64,000 bases of DNA from Curtobacterium sp. VKM Ac-2922 (GTDB lineage Bacteria > Actinomycetota > Actinomycetes > Actinomycetales > Microbacteriaceae), in the NCBI RefSeq assembly GCF_022815645.1, contig NZ_JALGRO010000001.1, forward strand, positions 124,001 to 188,000, in the 5' to 3' direction. The notes beneath the pieces are model-generated. The model had not been told where the DNA came from. It worked only from the letters and a program-made list of their open reading frames with translations, and searched no databases. This document shows, piece after piece, positions 55,401-64,000 of the stretch. Position numbers and translations under genes: made by a program. Positions within the stretch are counted from its first letter, which is position 1, and every line of letters begins with the position of its first letter.

Positions 55401-56287
55401 GCCGGCGTGAGCTTGTTGTCGCGGGCCCGCTTGACCAGGTCCTCGTACGCCGACAGGAACTGGCCGAAGGTCAGGGTCTCGGCGCGCTTGATGCTCGGGA
55501 CGAGCAGGGAGCGGGTGCCGTCCTTCTTGGGGACGTCGATCGCGATGCCGAGGCCGACGTGTGCGGGGGCGACGACGAAGGGCTTGCCGTCGCGTTCCTC
55601 GTAGAAGACGTTCTGGCTCGGGAAGTCCTTGAGCGCCTGCACCATGGCCCACCCGATCAGGTGGGTGAAGGAGATCTTGCCGCCGCGGGCGCGACGCAGG
55701 TGGTTGTTGATGACGATCCGGTTGTCGATCATCAGCTTGGCGGGGATGGTGCGCACGCTGGTGGCGGTCGGGACGGTGAGCGACGCGTCCATGTTCGACG
55801 CCAGGGTCTTCGCCATGCCACGCAGCGGGGTCGCCACGTCTTCGTGGGTCTCCTCGTGGTCGTCGGCGGCGTCGTTCGCCTCGGCCGGGATCGGCTGCGG
55901 GGACGGCTGCTTCGAGGTCGTGCGGGCCTGGATCGTCGCCCCCTTGCCGTCGCCGGACCCGGCCGGAGCGGCCGACCCGGCAGCAGCGGCAGGGCCACCA
56001 GGAGCGGCGGGAGCAGGAGCAGGAGCGGCCGCAGGCTGTGCCGGGGCAGCGGTCGCGGCGGCCTTGCCGGAGGTCTGGTGGTAGCTCTCGAGCACGGGCC
56101 ACCAGGACTCGTCCACCGAGTGCTTGTCCGCGACGAACTGCTCGTAGAGCTCGTCCACGAGCCACTCGTTCGCGCCGAATTCGCCCGCGGTCTCGTCAGT
56201 TCCGGTCAGATGGCTCGACACAGCCGATCGCCCACTCTCCGTCGATTGATGCTCGTGTGTGTCGTGCGGCGCAACCCTGCCCCGCAC
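52466..56287 (-). CDS. kgd: multifunctional 2-oxoglutarate decarboxylase / dehydrogenase E1-E2 fusion
   Basis: Actinobacterial KGD/OdhA: ThDP-dependent E1 fused behind an E2 succinyltransferase-like domain, in the TCA cycle. 1273 residues from the GTG at 56287, 7 nt after TACGCT; a GTG at 56311 in frame would add eight. Order: N-terminal [20 protein letters not shown], Pro/Ala linker, E2 core with [20 protein letters not shown], then E1 with [33 protein letters not shown] (ThDP/Mg) and [20 protein letters not shown]. No lipoyl domain, as in the family. Divergent from guaB1. Confidence 0.95.
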   Translation of the reverse strand: [1273 protein letters not shown]

Positions 56288-56294
56288 GTCGTCA

Positions 56295-56357
56295 AGCGTA
56301 GCCGTTCCCACATGTCCGTCCGGTGTCAGCCCGAGGCATGTCGTCCCGCAGTACGGT
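56295..56357. promoter_or_regulatory. divergent -10 boxes for kgd and guaB1
   Basis: Minus strand TACGCT (56300-56295) is 7 nt before the kgd GTG; plus strand TACGGT (56352-56357) is 7 nt before the guaB1 ATG. The two promoters face outward from a 77-bp gap. Confidence 0.6.
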
Positions 56358-56364
56358 GGGCCGC

Positions 56365-57804
56365 ATGAGGTTCTACGAGACGCGGCCGACCCACGACCTG
56401 ACCTACTCCGACGTCTTCCTCGTGCCCAGCCGTTCCGGGGTCACGAGCCGCTTCGACGTCGACCTCGCCGCGAACGACGGTTCGGGCGTCACCATCCCCA
56501 TCGTCAGCGCCAACATGAACTCGGTCACCGGTCCGCGGCTGGCGGCGACGCTCGCACGTCGGGGCGGGCTCGGCGTGCTGCCGCAGGACATGCACCTGCA
56601 GGACCTGGACGCCGCGATCCGGTGGGTGAAGGACCAGCCCGTCGCCTTCGACACCGCGATCGAGATGCGCGCCGACACCACGGTCGCCGAGACCCTCGAA
56701 CAGCTCCTGCCGGTCGCCGGTCGCGGGGTCGTCGTCCGCGATGCCGCCGGCGAGTACCTGGGCTGCGTGCCGGCCACCCGACTGGGCACCGCCGGACCCG
56801 ACGCCACCCTCCGCGACCTGCTGCACGGCGCGTCGACCGGGATCGACGCCGAGGACGCCGGCACCCCCCGCCACGTGTACGACGTGCTCACGGCAGCCGA
56901 CGTCGACTTCGCGCCCGTCACCCGGCACGGCAAGGTCGTCGGCACCACCAGCCCGACCAGCGCCATCCGCTCCGACATCTACACGCCCGCCGTCGACGCC
57001 TCCGGCCGGCTGCGGGTCGCTGCCGCGATCGGCATCAACGGTGACGTCGCGGCCAAGGCGAAGGCCCTGGCGGCAGCCGGCGTCGACGTCCTCGTCCTCG
57101 ACACCGCCCACGGTCACCAGGAAGCGATGCTCCGCGCGCTCCGCACGGTCGCCGCCCTCGACCTCGGCATCCCGCTCGTCGCCGGCAACGTCGTCACCGC
57201 CGACGCCGTCGCCCACCTGGTCGATGCCGGGGCGTCGATCATCAAGGTCGGCGTCGGACCCGGAGCCATGTGCACCACGCGCATGATGACCGCCGTCGGG
57301 CGTCCGCAGTTCTCCGCCGTGCTCGAGACCGCCGCCGCAGCCCGGTCGCTCGGCGCGCACGTCTGGGCCGACGGCGGCGTCCGCTACCCGCGCGACGTGG
57401 CGCTCGCCCTGGCCGCCGGCGCCAGCGCCGTCATGATCGGCTCGTGGTTCGCCGGCACGCTCGAGGCACCGGGCGTCCTGCGCCGCGACACCGCCGGCAA
57501 GGCCTACAAGGAGAGCTGGGGGATGGCCAGCGCCAAGGCCGTGCGCGAACGCTTCGAGCGCCTCGACCCGTACGAGCGTGCACGCAAGGCACTCTTCGCC
57601 GAGGGCATCTCGTCCTCGACGATCTACCTCGACCCCGAGCGCCCGAGCGTCGAGGACCTGCTCGACATGATCACGACCGGTGTCCGCAGCTCGGCGACCT
57701 ACGCCGGCGCGACCAGCCTGGCCGAGTTCTCGGAGCGTGCGCTCGTGGGCATCCAGTCCGCCGCCGGGTACGAAGAGGGCAAACCGCTCCCCGTCAGCTG
57801 GTAG
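56365..57804 (+). CDS. guaB1: GuaB1-type IMP dehydrogenase family protein (probable GMP reductase)
   Basis: 479 residues. IMPDH-like barrel with YSDVFLVPSRSGVTSRFDVD, IPIVSANMNSVTGPR, DTAHGHQEAML, and the catalytic cysteine loop KVGVGPGAMCTTRMMTAVG (about 291-309); two CBS-like segments (about 95-205) are inserted. GuaB1 proteins of mycobacteria were shown to reduce GMP to IMP, so purine salvage rather than GMP synthesis is the likely role. Leaderless start from TACGGT. A palindromic terminator follows 9 nt after the stop. Confidence 0.9.
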   Translation: MRFYETRPTHDLTYSDVFLVPSRSGVTSRFDVDLAANDGSGVTIPIVSANMNSVTGPRLAATLARRGGLGVLPQDMHLQDLDAAIRWVKDQPVAFDTAIEMRADTTVAETLEQLLPVAGRGVVVRDAAGEYLGCVPATRLGTAGPDATLRDLLHGASTGIDAEDAGTPRHVYDVLTAADVDFAPVTRHGKVVGTTSPTSAIRSDIYTPAVDASGRLRVAAAIGINGDVAAKAKALAAAGVDVLVLDTAHGHQEAMLRALRTVAALDLGIPLVAGNVVTADAVAHLVDAGASIIKVGVGPGAMCTTRMMTAVGRPQFSAVLETAAAARSLGAHVWADGGVRYPRDVALALAAGASAVMIGSWFAGTLEAPGVLRRDTAGKAYKESWGMASAKAVRERFERLDPYERARKALFAEGISSSTIYLDPERPSVEDLLDMITTGVRSSATYAGATSLAEFSERALVGIQSAAGYEEGKPLPVSW

Positions 57805-57813
57805 CCGCCACAC

Positions 57814-57861
57814 GACGGACGGGAGGCCCGGTGCCAGCTGGTACCGGGCCTCCCGTCCGTC
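57814..57861. terminator. palindromic terminator, repeat family copy 4
   Basis: GACGGACGGGAGGCCCGGTG and its complement pair over 22 bp with one G-U, around AGCT. It is between the convergent guaB1 and CorC-like genes. Confidence 0.85.
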
Positions 57862-57874
57862 CTGTGCGCCCGTC

Positions 57875-58915
57875 TCAGCGGCGGCGGGTCGCGTCCTCGA
57901 CGGTGCCCACCAGCTCTTCGAGGATGTCCTCGAGGAACAGCACGCCCGTCGTGCGCCCGTCGGCGTCGAACGCCCGCGCGACGTGGCGCCCCGCAGCACG
58001 CATCGTGGCGAGCGCGTCCTCGAGGTCCATCTCGGTGTAGAGCGAGATGAGCTGCCGGATGCGCTTGGGCGGCACCGGGTCGTCGAACTCGTCCGGACGC
58101 AGGTCGATGACGTCCTTGACGTGCACGTACCCGGTCGGGTCGCCCTGGTCGTTCAGCAGCACGTACCGCGAGAACCCGCGCTGGGCGACGGCCCGCTCGA
58201 CGTCACCGGGGGTGGCGACGTCGGGGAGCGTGACCAGCTCGGACATCGGCACGGCGACGTCCTTGACCTTCTTCTCGGTGAACTCGAACGCCATGCGGAG
58301 CGTGCCGCCGTCGTCGGACAGCGTGCCCTCGCGGCGGGACTGCTCGACGATGGTCTGCACCTCTTCGACGGTGTAGGCGCTGACGGCCTCGTCCTTGGGC
58401 TCGACCTTGAACAGGCGCAGCACACCGTTCGCGACCGAGTTCAGGCCGACGACGACCCAGTGCAGGCCGTGGCCGATGTACCAGAGCGTCGGCACCAGCA
58501 GCAGGGCCGCGCGGTCCGGCATCGAGAACGAGATGTTCTTCGGCACCATCTCGCCGAACACCACGTGCAGGAACGACACGAGCAGCAGCGTGAACACGAA
58601 CGCCACGACGCCGATGACCTCGACGCTCCAGCCGGTCAGGTGCAGGGGTGCCTCGAGCAGGTGGTGGATCGCCGGCTCGGAGACGTTGAGGATGAGCAGC
58701 GAGCACACCGTGATGCCGAGCTGCGTGGTGGCGAGCATGCGGGTGGCGTGCTCCATCGCCCACAGCGTCATCTGTGCGGCACGGGAGCCCTCTTCGGCGC
58801 GGGGCTCGATCTGCGAGCGGCGCGCGGAGATGACGGCGAACTCGGCGGCGACGAAGTACGCGTTGCCCGCCAGCAGCACGAAGAGCCAGAAGATCCCCCA
58901 CCAATCGGAACTCAA
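57875..58915 (-). CDS. CorC-like membrane protein (DUF21-CBS), shorter paralogue
   Basis: 346 residues from a TTG at 58915. DUF21/CNNM membrane domain in about residues 1-190 (WLFVLLAGNAYFVAAEFAVI, GITVCSLLILNVSEPAI, VVFGEMVPKNISFSMPD) and a CBS pair in about 200-335 (RYVLLNDQGDPTGYVHVKDV, GVLFLEDILEELVG). The C-terminal CorC_HlyC domain present in the upstream paralogue is missing. Members affect Mg2+ or Co2+ transport. Start region is a partly duplicated sequence; an ATG at 58974 opens only a 20-codon frame whose TGA overlaps this TTG. Confidence 0.88.
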   Translation of the reverse strand: MSSDWWGIFWLFVLLAGNAYFVAAEFAVISARRSQIEPRAEEGSRAAQMTLWAMEHATRMLATTQLGITVCSLLILNVSEPAIHHLLEAPLHLTGWSVEVIGVVAFVFTLLLVSFLHVVFGEMVPKNISFSMPDRAALLLVPTLWYIGHGLHWVVVGLNSVANGVLRLFKVEPKDEAVSAYTVEEVQTIVEQSRREGTLSDDGGTLRMAFEFTEKKVKDVAVPMSELVTLPDVATPGDVERAVAQRGFSRYVLLNDQGDPTGYVHVKDVIDLRPDEFDDPVPPKRIRQLISLYTEMDLEDALATMRAAGRHVARAFDADGRTTGVLFLEDILEELVGTVEDATRRR

Positions 58916-58970
58916 TTGGTGCCCCCGATCGAGCCAGAAGATCCCGCTGCGCCCATCCCGGAATCCGAAC

Positions 58971-58974
<4 letters not shown>
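58883..58974. repeat. partial duplication at the 5' end of the CorC-like gene
   Basis: GAGCCAGAAGATCCC occurs at 58883 and 58931, and near-copies of the start-codon region (AATCGGAACTCA and AATCCGAACTCA) at 58903 and 58962. The outer copy carries an ATG that forms ATGA with the upstream stop; the inner copy has TTG. Confidence 0.7.
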
Positions 58975-60350
<1,376 letters not shown>

Positions 60351-60488
60351 CAGTCGGGGTGCAGGCGCAGTGAGTCAGAGCAGCTCACCGAGTGAGCGGC
60401 GGATGAGTGAGGCGAAGAAGGATTCGGAGGATCGTCCACAGTGGGTCGATCGTACCGCAGCGCCGCCCCGGAACCCCGGGAATCCGCC

Positions 60489-61571
60489 CTACTTGGTGAC
60501 GGATGCTCGATGGTACTGCTGGGGCTCGTAGTCGATCGTGACACCGAGTTCGCGGGCGGCGCGGAGCGGGAAGCCGGGGTCGCGCAGGAACTCCCGGCCG
60601 ACCATCACGACGTCGGCCTGACCGGTCGCCACGATCTGCTCGGCCTGGAACGCCTCGGAGATCATGCCGACGGCGATCGTGCCGATGCCGGCGTCACGCT
60701 TGATCGCCGCCGCGAACGGCACCTGGTAGCCCGGGCCGACGGGGATCGGCGCGCTGCGGACGTTGCCGCCGGTCGAGACGTCGGCCAGGTCGGCACCGTG
60801 CTCGTGCGTCCACCGCGCGACCCGGGTCACCTCGTCGAGCGTCAGCCCGCCGTCGGTCCAGTCCGTCGCCGAGAACCGGACGACGACGGGGAAGCCCTCG
60901 CCGACCTCGGCGCGGACGGCGTCGACCACGTCGAGCAGGGCCTGCGCACGGTGCTCGAGCGAGCCCCCGAAGTCGTCGGTGCGGTGGTTGCTCAGCGGGG
61001 ACAGGAACTGGTGCAGCAGGTAGCCGTGGGCCGCGTGGATCTCGACCAGGTCGAACCCGGCCTCGACCGCGCGTCGGGCGGCGGCGGCGAAGCCGAGCGC
61101 GACCAGCCGGATGTCCTCGGTCGTCAGCTCGCGGGGCTCGGCGTACCCCTCGAACGCGACGGCCGACGGGGCCACGGTGGTCCAGCCGCCGTCCTCGGCC
61201 GGGACCGAGCCCTGCGTCGACGACCAGGGGCGGTACGTCGACGCCTTGCGTCCGGCGTGCGCGAGCTGCACACCGGCGGCAGCGCCCTGCGCGTGGATGA
61301 AGTCGACGATCGGGCGGAACGCGTCGCGCTGCTCGTCGTTCCACAGGCCCAGGTCCTGCGGGCTGATGCGACCCTCGGGCACCACACCGGTGGCCTCGAC
61401 CACGACGGCTCCGGCGCCGCCCTTGGCGAAGCCGCCCAGGTGCACCAGGTGCCACGGCGTCGGGACACCGTCCTGCTGCTCGGCCGAGTACTGGCACATG
61501 GGGCTGACCCAGATGCGGTTGCGGACGGTCAGGTCGCGGATGGTGATCGGGTCGAACAGGGCGTGCGTCAC
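60489..61571 (-). CDS. NADH:flavin oxidoreductase, old yellow enzyme (YqjM-like)
   Basis: 360 residues. OYE barrel with ALFDPITIRDLTVRNRIWVS, the redox Cys in PMCQYSA, QLAHAGRKAST, the ligand pair in IHAAHGYLLHQFLSPLSNHR and C-terminal DVVMVGREFLRDP. FMN enzyme reducing activated C=C bonds; physiological substrate unknown. Starts at a GTG overlapping the HAD gene stop (GTGA), so it is co-translated with the HAD phosphatase. Confidence 0.92.
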   Translation of the reverse strand: MTHALFDPITIRDLTVRNRIWVSPMCQYSAEQQDGVPTPWHLVHLGGFAKGGAGAVVVEATGVVPEGRISPQDLGLWNDEQRDAFRPIVDFIHAQGAAAGVQLAHAGRKASTYRPWSSTQGSVPAEDGGWTTVAPSAVAFEGYAEPRELTTEDIRLVALGFAAAARRAVEAGFDLVEIHAAHGYLLHQFLSPLSNHRTDDFGGSLEHRAQALLDVVDAVRAEVGEGFPVVVRFSATDWTDGGLTLDEVTRVARWTHEHGADLADVSTGGNVRSAPIPVGPGYQVPFAAAIKRDAGIGTIAVGMISEAFQAEQIVATGQADVVMVGREFLRDPGFPLRAARELGVTIDYEPQQYHRASVTK

Positions 61572-62209
61572 GCGGTGGCTCCTTCGCGGGGTGCGTCCTC
61601 GGCCAGGCGCTCGAGGAAGGTCCTGAGCCCGGCCGGCGAGACGTGGTGGTGGCCGACGGCGCCGATCGCTTCCGCGCCGGCGGCGTTCTCGGCCCTGTTG
61701 TCCACGAACACCATCTGCGCCGGCGCGATTCCCAGCCGGTCGCACGTGACGCGGTAGATGGACGGATCGGGCTTCAGCACGTGCTCTTCGGCGCTGACCA
61801 CGACGGTCTCGAACAGCGACCCCATCGGGGAACGGCGGTACGGATCGCCGAAGTCGAAGCCCGCGTTCGACAGCAGGGCCACCCGGGTGCCCGCGTCGTG
61901 CAGTTCCTCGACCAGGTCGAGCACCTCGGGGTCGACCTCGAACCACCCGGTGTAGTCGATCGCCCACAGCCGGTGCACCTGGCTGACGCTCCAGTGGCGC
62001 CCGGTGCGCTCGGCGATGGCGCGCCAGTACTGCAGCACGGACAGGTCGCCGCGGTCCAGGTCGTGCCGGAGCTCCTGGTACACCGGGAACAGCTCGTCGG
62101 CGGTCAACCCGGTCGCCTGCAGCAGGGCGTCCCGCGCGGCGACGGGCGTCCGGCTGATCACCTCGCCGTAGTCGAACACGACGACACGACCAGGCAGGGA
62201 CAGGCTCAT
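61568..62209 (-). CDS. HAD-family hydrolase
   Basis: 213 residues. Motif I VVFDYGEVI has the nucleophile Asp but G in place of the second Asp, as in the FDxGGV-type HAD-IA subfamily (YihX/epoxide-hydrolase-N-like); motif II ALLSNAGFDF, motif III Lys in VLKPDPSIY and motif IV MVFVDNRAENAAGA. Substrate unknown; small sugar phosphates are typical. Divergent from nnrD across a 24-bp gap. Confidence 0.86.
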   Translation of the reverse strand: MSLSLPGRVVVFDYGEVISRTPVAARDALLQATGLTADELFPVYQELRHDLDRGDLSVLQYWRAIAERTGRHWSVSQVHRLWAIDYTGWFEVDPEVLDLVEELHDAGTRVALLSNAGFDFGDPYRRSPMGSLFETVVVSAEEHVLKPDPSIYRVTCDRLGIAPAQMVFVDNRAENAAGAEAIGAVGHHHVSPAGLRTFLERLAEDAPREGATA

Positions 62210-62233
62210 GCGGTCCACCGTAACGTGGGGACG

Positions 62234-63079
62234 ATGAACGCCTTCGTGTCCTTCGCCGTGTCCGATGCCGCCGCGTGGACGACCGCGCCCGTGGGGGAGT
62301 CGACGAAGTACCGGCGCGGGGTCCTCGGCGTCGCGACGGGGTCCGACCGCTACCCGGGCGCGGCCGTGCTGGGCGTCGACGCCGCGGTCCACACCGGCGT
62401 CGGCATGGTCCGCTACGTCGGACCCCGTCGCGCGACGGACTCGGTGCTGGCGCGGCGCCCCGAGGTCGTGGCGGGCGTCGGCCGGGTGCAGGCGTGGCTG
62501 GTCGGGTCGGGGATCTCGGCGGACTCGCTGGACGACCTCGACGACACCACCGCGGACGCGTTCCGGCACGCCTCGGACGACGGGGTGCCGGTCGTCGTGG
62601 ACGCGGGCGCGATCCCGCTGGTCGACCTCGGCGCGCTCGCCGTGCTGACGCCGCACGCGGGGGAGCTGGCGGGCGTGCTCGGCATCGATCGTGAGCGCAT
62701 CGAGGCCGACCCCGAGGGTTCGGCACTCCGCGCCGCAGAGCAGACGGGCAGCGTCGTGCTGCTCAAGGGCAAGCGGACCCACGTCGTGACGCCCGACGGC
62801 GCGGTCCGCCTGGTGGCGTCCTCGGCGACGCCGTGGCTGGCGGCCGCCGGCGCGGGTGACGTGCTGGGCGGAGTGCTCGGCGCACTCGTCGCCACCCGTG
62901 CGGGTCGGGGAGCGCTGTCGCCGTCGGACCTCGCGCACCTCGCCGCTGCGGCCGCCGTGGTGCACGGGACGGCGGCCCGTCGGGCGTCCGGCGGTGGTCC
63001 CTTCACGATGACGACGCTGATCGAGGCGCTGCCCGGCGTGGTCCGCGACCTGGTGACGACGGGCGACGCCACCGCCTGA
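62234..63079 (+). CDS. nnrD: ADP-dependent NAD(P)H-hydrate dehydratase
   Basis: Repairs hydrated NAD(P)H together with an epimerase. 281 residues, dehydratase domain only; start ATG 7 nt after TAACGT (62221-62226). Signature loops: GVLGVATGSDRYPGAAVLG, LTPHAGELAG and AAGAGDVLGGVLGALVA, with late HGTAARRASGGGPFTMTTLI. The epimerase (NnrE) domain is separate and not in the window. Confidence 0.92.
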   Translation: MNAFVSFAVSDAAAWTTAPVGESTKYRRGVLGVATGSDRYPGAAVLGVDAAVHTGVGMVRYVGPRRATDSVLARRPEVVAGVGRVQAWLVGSGISADSLDDLDDTTADAFRHASDDGVPVVVDAGAIPLVDLGALAVLTPHAGELAGVLGIDRERIEADPEGSALRAAEQTGSVVLLKGKRTHVVTPDGAVRLVASSATPWLAAAGAGDVLGGVLGALVATRAGRGALSPSDLAHLAAAAAVVHGTAARRASGGGPFTMTTLIEALPGVVRDLVTTGDATA

Positions 63080-63307
63080 CGGGCGACGCCCCGACCTGAC
63101 CCGGAACGCCGATCCGGCACGCCGATCCGCCCCGCCGATGCGGCTTCGCGGGAACACGCACGTCTCGCGGGAGCCCGCATCGATCCCGCCACCGGGGTGC
63201 GGGGTGCTCGTGGGAGTCCGGACGGACGGTTAGACAGGGTCCCGAGGGACGACGCGGGGCTCCCATCACGAGTCCGGTTCCGCCCTCGGGAAGCGAACCC
63301 ACTCACC

Positions 63308-64000
63308 ATGCAGGATGCAGACCACACCGTCAACGAGGACGGTCACCCGACCCCACGTGCCGACCGGGCGCCGCGACGACGCATGCGCGTCTCGCGGTTC
63401 CTGCTCGTCACGGCCGCGGTCGTCGCCGCCGGGGTCACCCTCGGGTCCGTGTCGACCGCCGACGCCCGCCCGGCCGTCGGCGACCGGCCCTCGCCCTCCC
63501 CGTCCGCCGCCACCCCGACGCCGACCCCGACGCTCGCGCCGCCCACGACCGCGCCGTCGTTCGCCGAGGACTTCGACACGAACGCCGCGTCGGGTGGACA
63601 GTTCGCGGCGACCTACGCGAACGCCTGGCAGCCCTACCCCGACGCGATGAGCAACAAGTACTACTCGGGCGAGGTCATCAGCGCGCACGACGGCATCATG
63701 GACGTCGCGATGGACGGCACCCGCGGCGCGGCCGGTACCTTCGGCACCCAGCAGGGTGCGTGGTCGCACGTCGGCGGGACGTTCAGCGTCCGCGCCCGTG
63801 CCACCGGGGGCGACGACAACGGCGCCGCCTTCATGCTCTGGCCGACGTCGAACGTCTGGTCCGAGGGCGAACTCGACTTCCCCGAGGGCACCTTCCAGGG
63901 CACCGTCGGCGCCTTCAGCCACGCGATGACGCCAGGGCAGGAACGGCACCAGAACGGCCTGCACACCACCGCGACCTGGCGCACGTGGCACACCTACACG
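63308..64000 (+). CDS. secreted GH16 glycosidase, N-terminal part (cut by window end)
   Basis: 231 codons open to the window edge. Signal peptide-like segment at about residues 28-50 (FLLVTAAVVAAGVTLGSVS), a Ser/Pro/Thr linker, then the GH16 domain with catalytic ELDFPEG (E-x-D-x-x-E). It lacks the N-terminal repeat pair of the GH16 protein at 27275 but the catalytic segments are alike (DGEVDFPEG there, WSEGELDFPEG here). Expected substrate: beta-glucans. Preceding gap 63080-63307 has three CGCCGAT repeats and a TTAGACAGGGT promoter-like stretch near 63231. Confidence 0.85.
   Translation, partial: MQDADHTVNEDGHPTPRADRAPRRRMRVSRFLLVTAAVVAAGVTLGSVSTADARPAVGDRPSPSPSAATPTPTPTLAPPTTAPSFAEDFDTNAASGGQFAATYANAWQPYPDAMSNKYYSGEVISAHDGIMDVAMDGTRGAAGTFGTQQGAWSHVGGTFSVRARATGGDDNGAAFMLWPTSNVWSEGELDFPEGTFQGTVGAFSHAMTPGQERHQNGLHTTATWRTWHTYT

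Overview
The window reads as chromosome of a high-G+C actinobacterium. Gene content and order (rpsB-tsf-pyrH-frr-cdsA, a SigR/RsrA pair, a Kgd-type 2-oxoglutarate decarboxylase, GuaB1, the GlgE maltosyltransferase, the tmRNA tag ANSKRTDFALAA) point to the Micrococcales. Protein flavour and very frequent leaderless gene starts fit Microbacteriaceae, most likely a Curtobacterium-like organism; the genus is inference from resemblance. No insertion sequence, prophage, CRISPR array, tRNA or rRNA was recognised. Both ends cut a gene: rpsB on the left, a GH16 glycosidase on the right.

Layout. 1-4.5 kb: translation and lipid genes (rpsB, tsf, pyrH, frr, cdsA) plus a DivIVA-repeat protein. 4.6-11.5 kb: a secreted lytic-transglycosylase-like protein, a small zinc-binding protein coupled to an alpha/beta hydrolase, a 604-residue coiled-coil protein, and a coupled pair made of a membrane protein with an internal lipobox-like segment and a thioredoxin-TPR protein. 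11.7-18.4 kb: glgX-glgE-glgB for alpha-glucan metabolism. 18.5-27 kb: cysteine desulfurase, a peptidase S51-like protein, acetyltransferases, hydrolases and a DesK/DesR-like two-component system. 27-35.8 kb: a GH16 glycosidase, prfB, ftsEX, smpB, ssrA, a lysine-rich hypothetical and an amino-acid permease. 35.9-45.4 kb, all minus strand: metY with an FMN monooxygenase; glmS with a small membrane ORF, an M50-like peptidase and a NUDIX protein; a 902-residue ATP-binding LuxR regulator with a coupled small ORF. 45.7-52.4 kb: hisN, a YhgE/Pip-like exporter, a repeat-rich gap, rsgA, aroA, sigR-rsrA and a GNAT. 52.5-64 kb: kgd, guaB1, two CorC-like CBS membrane proteins, an OYE/HAD pair, NAD(P)HX dehydratase and a second GH16 protein.

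How the genes work together. smpB and ssrA rescue stalled ribosomes beside prfB; ftsEX is the divisome ABC pair; sigR-rsrA is the thiol-stress sigma/zinc anti-sigma switch; glgX, glgE and glgB process branched alpha-glucan; metY and the FMN enzyme suggest organosulfur use. Four-base ATGA/GTGA overlaps mark many operon joints.

Non-coding structure is unusually visible. One palindromic terminator type occurs four times. About eighteen genes have a TANNNT -10 box only 6-10 nt before the start codon. Distinct tandem repeats occur in several gaps, including a 12-copy 8-bp array beside an 84-bp duplicate pair, three 34-bp units before a GH16 gene, a run of 16 G, and a 30-bp duplication forming the sigR promoter.
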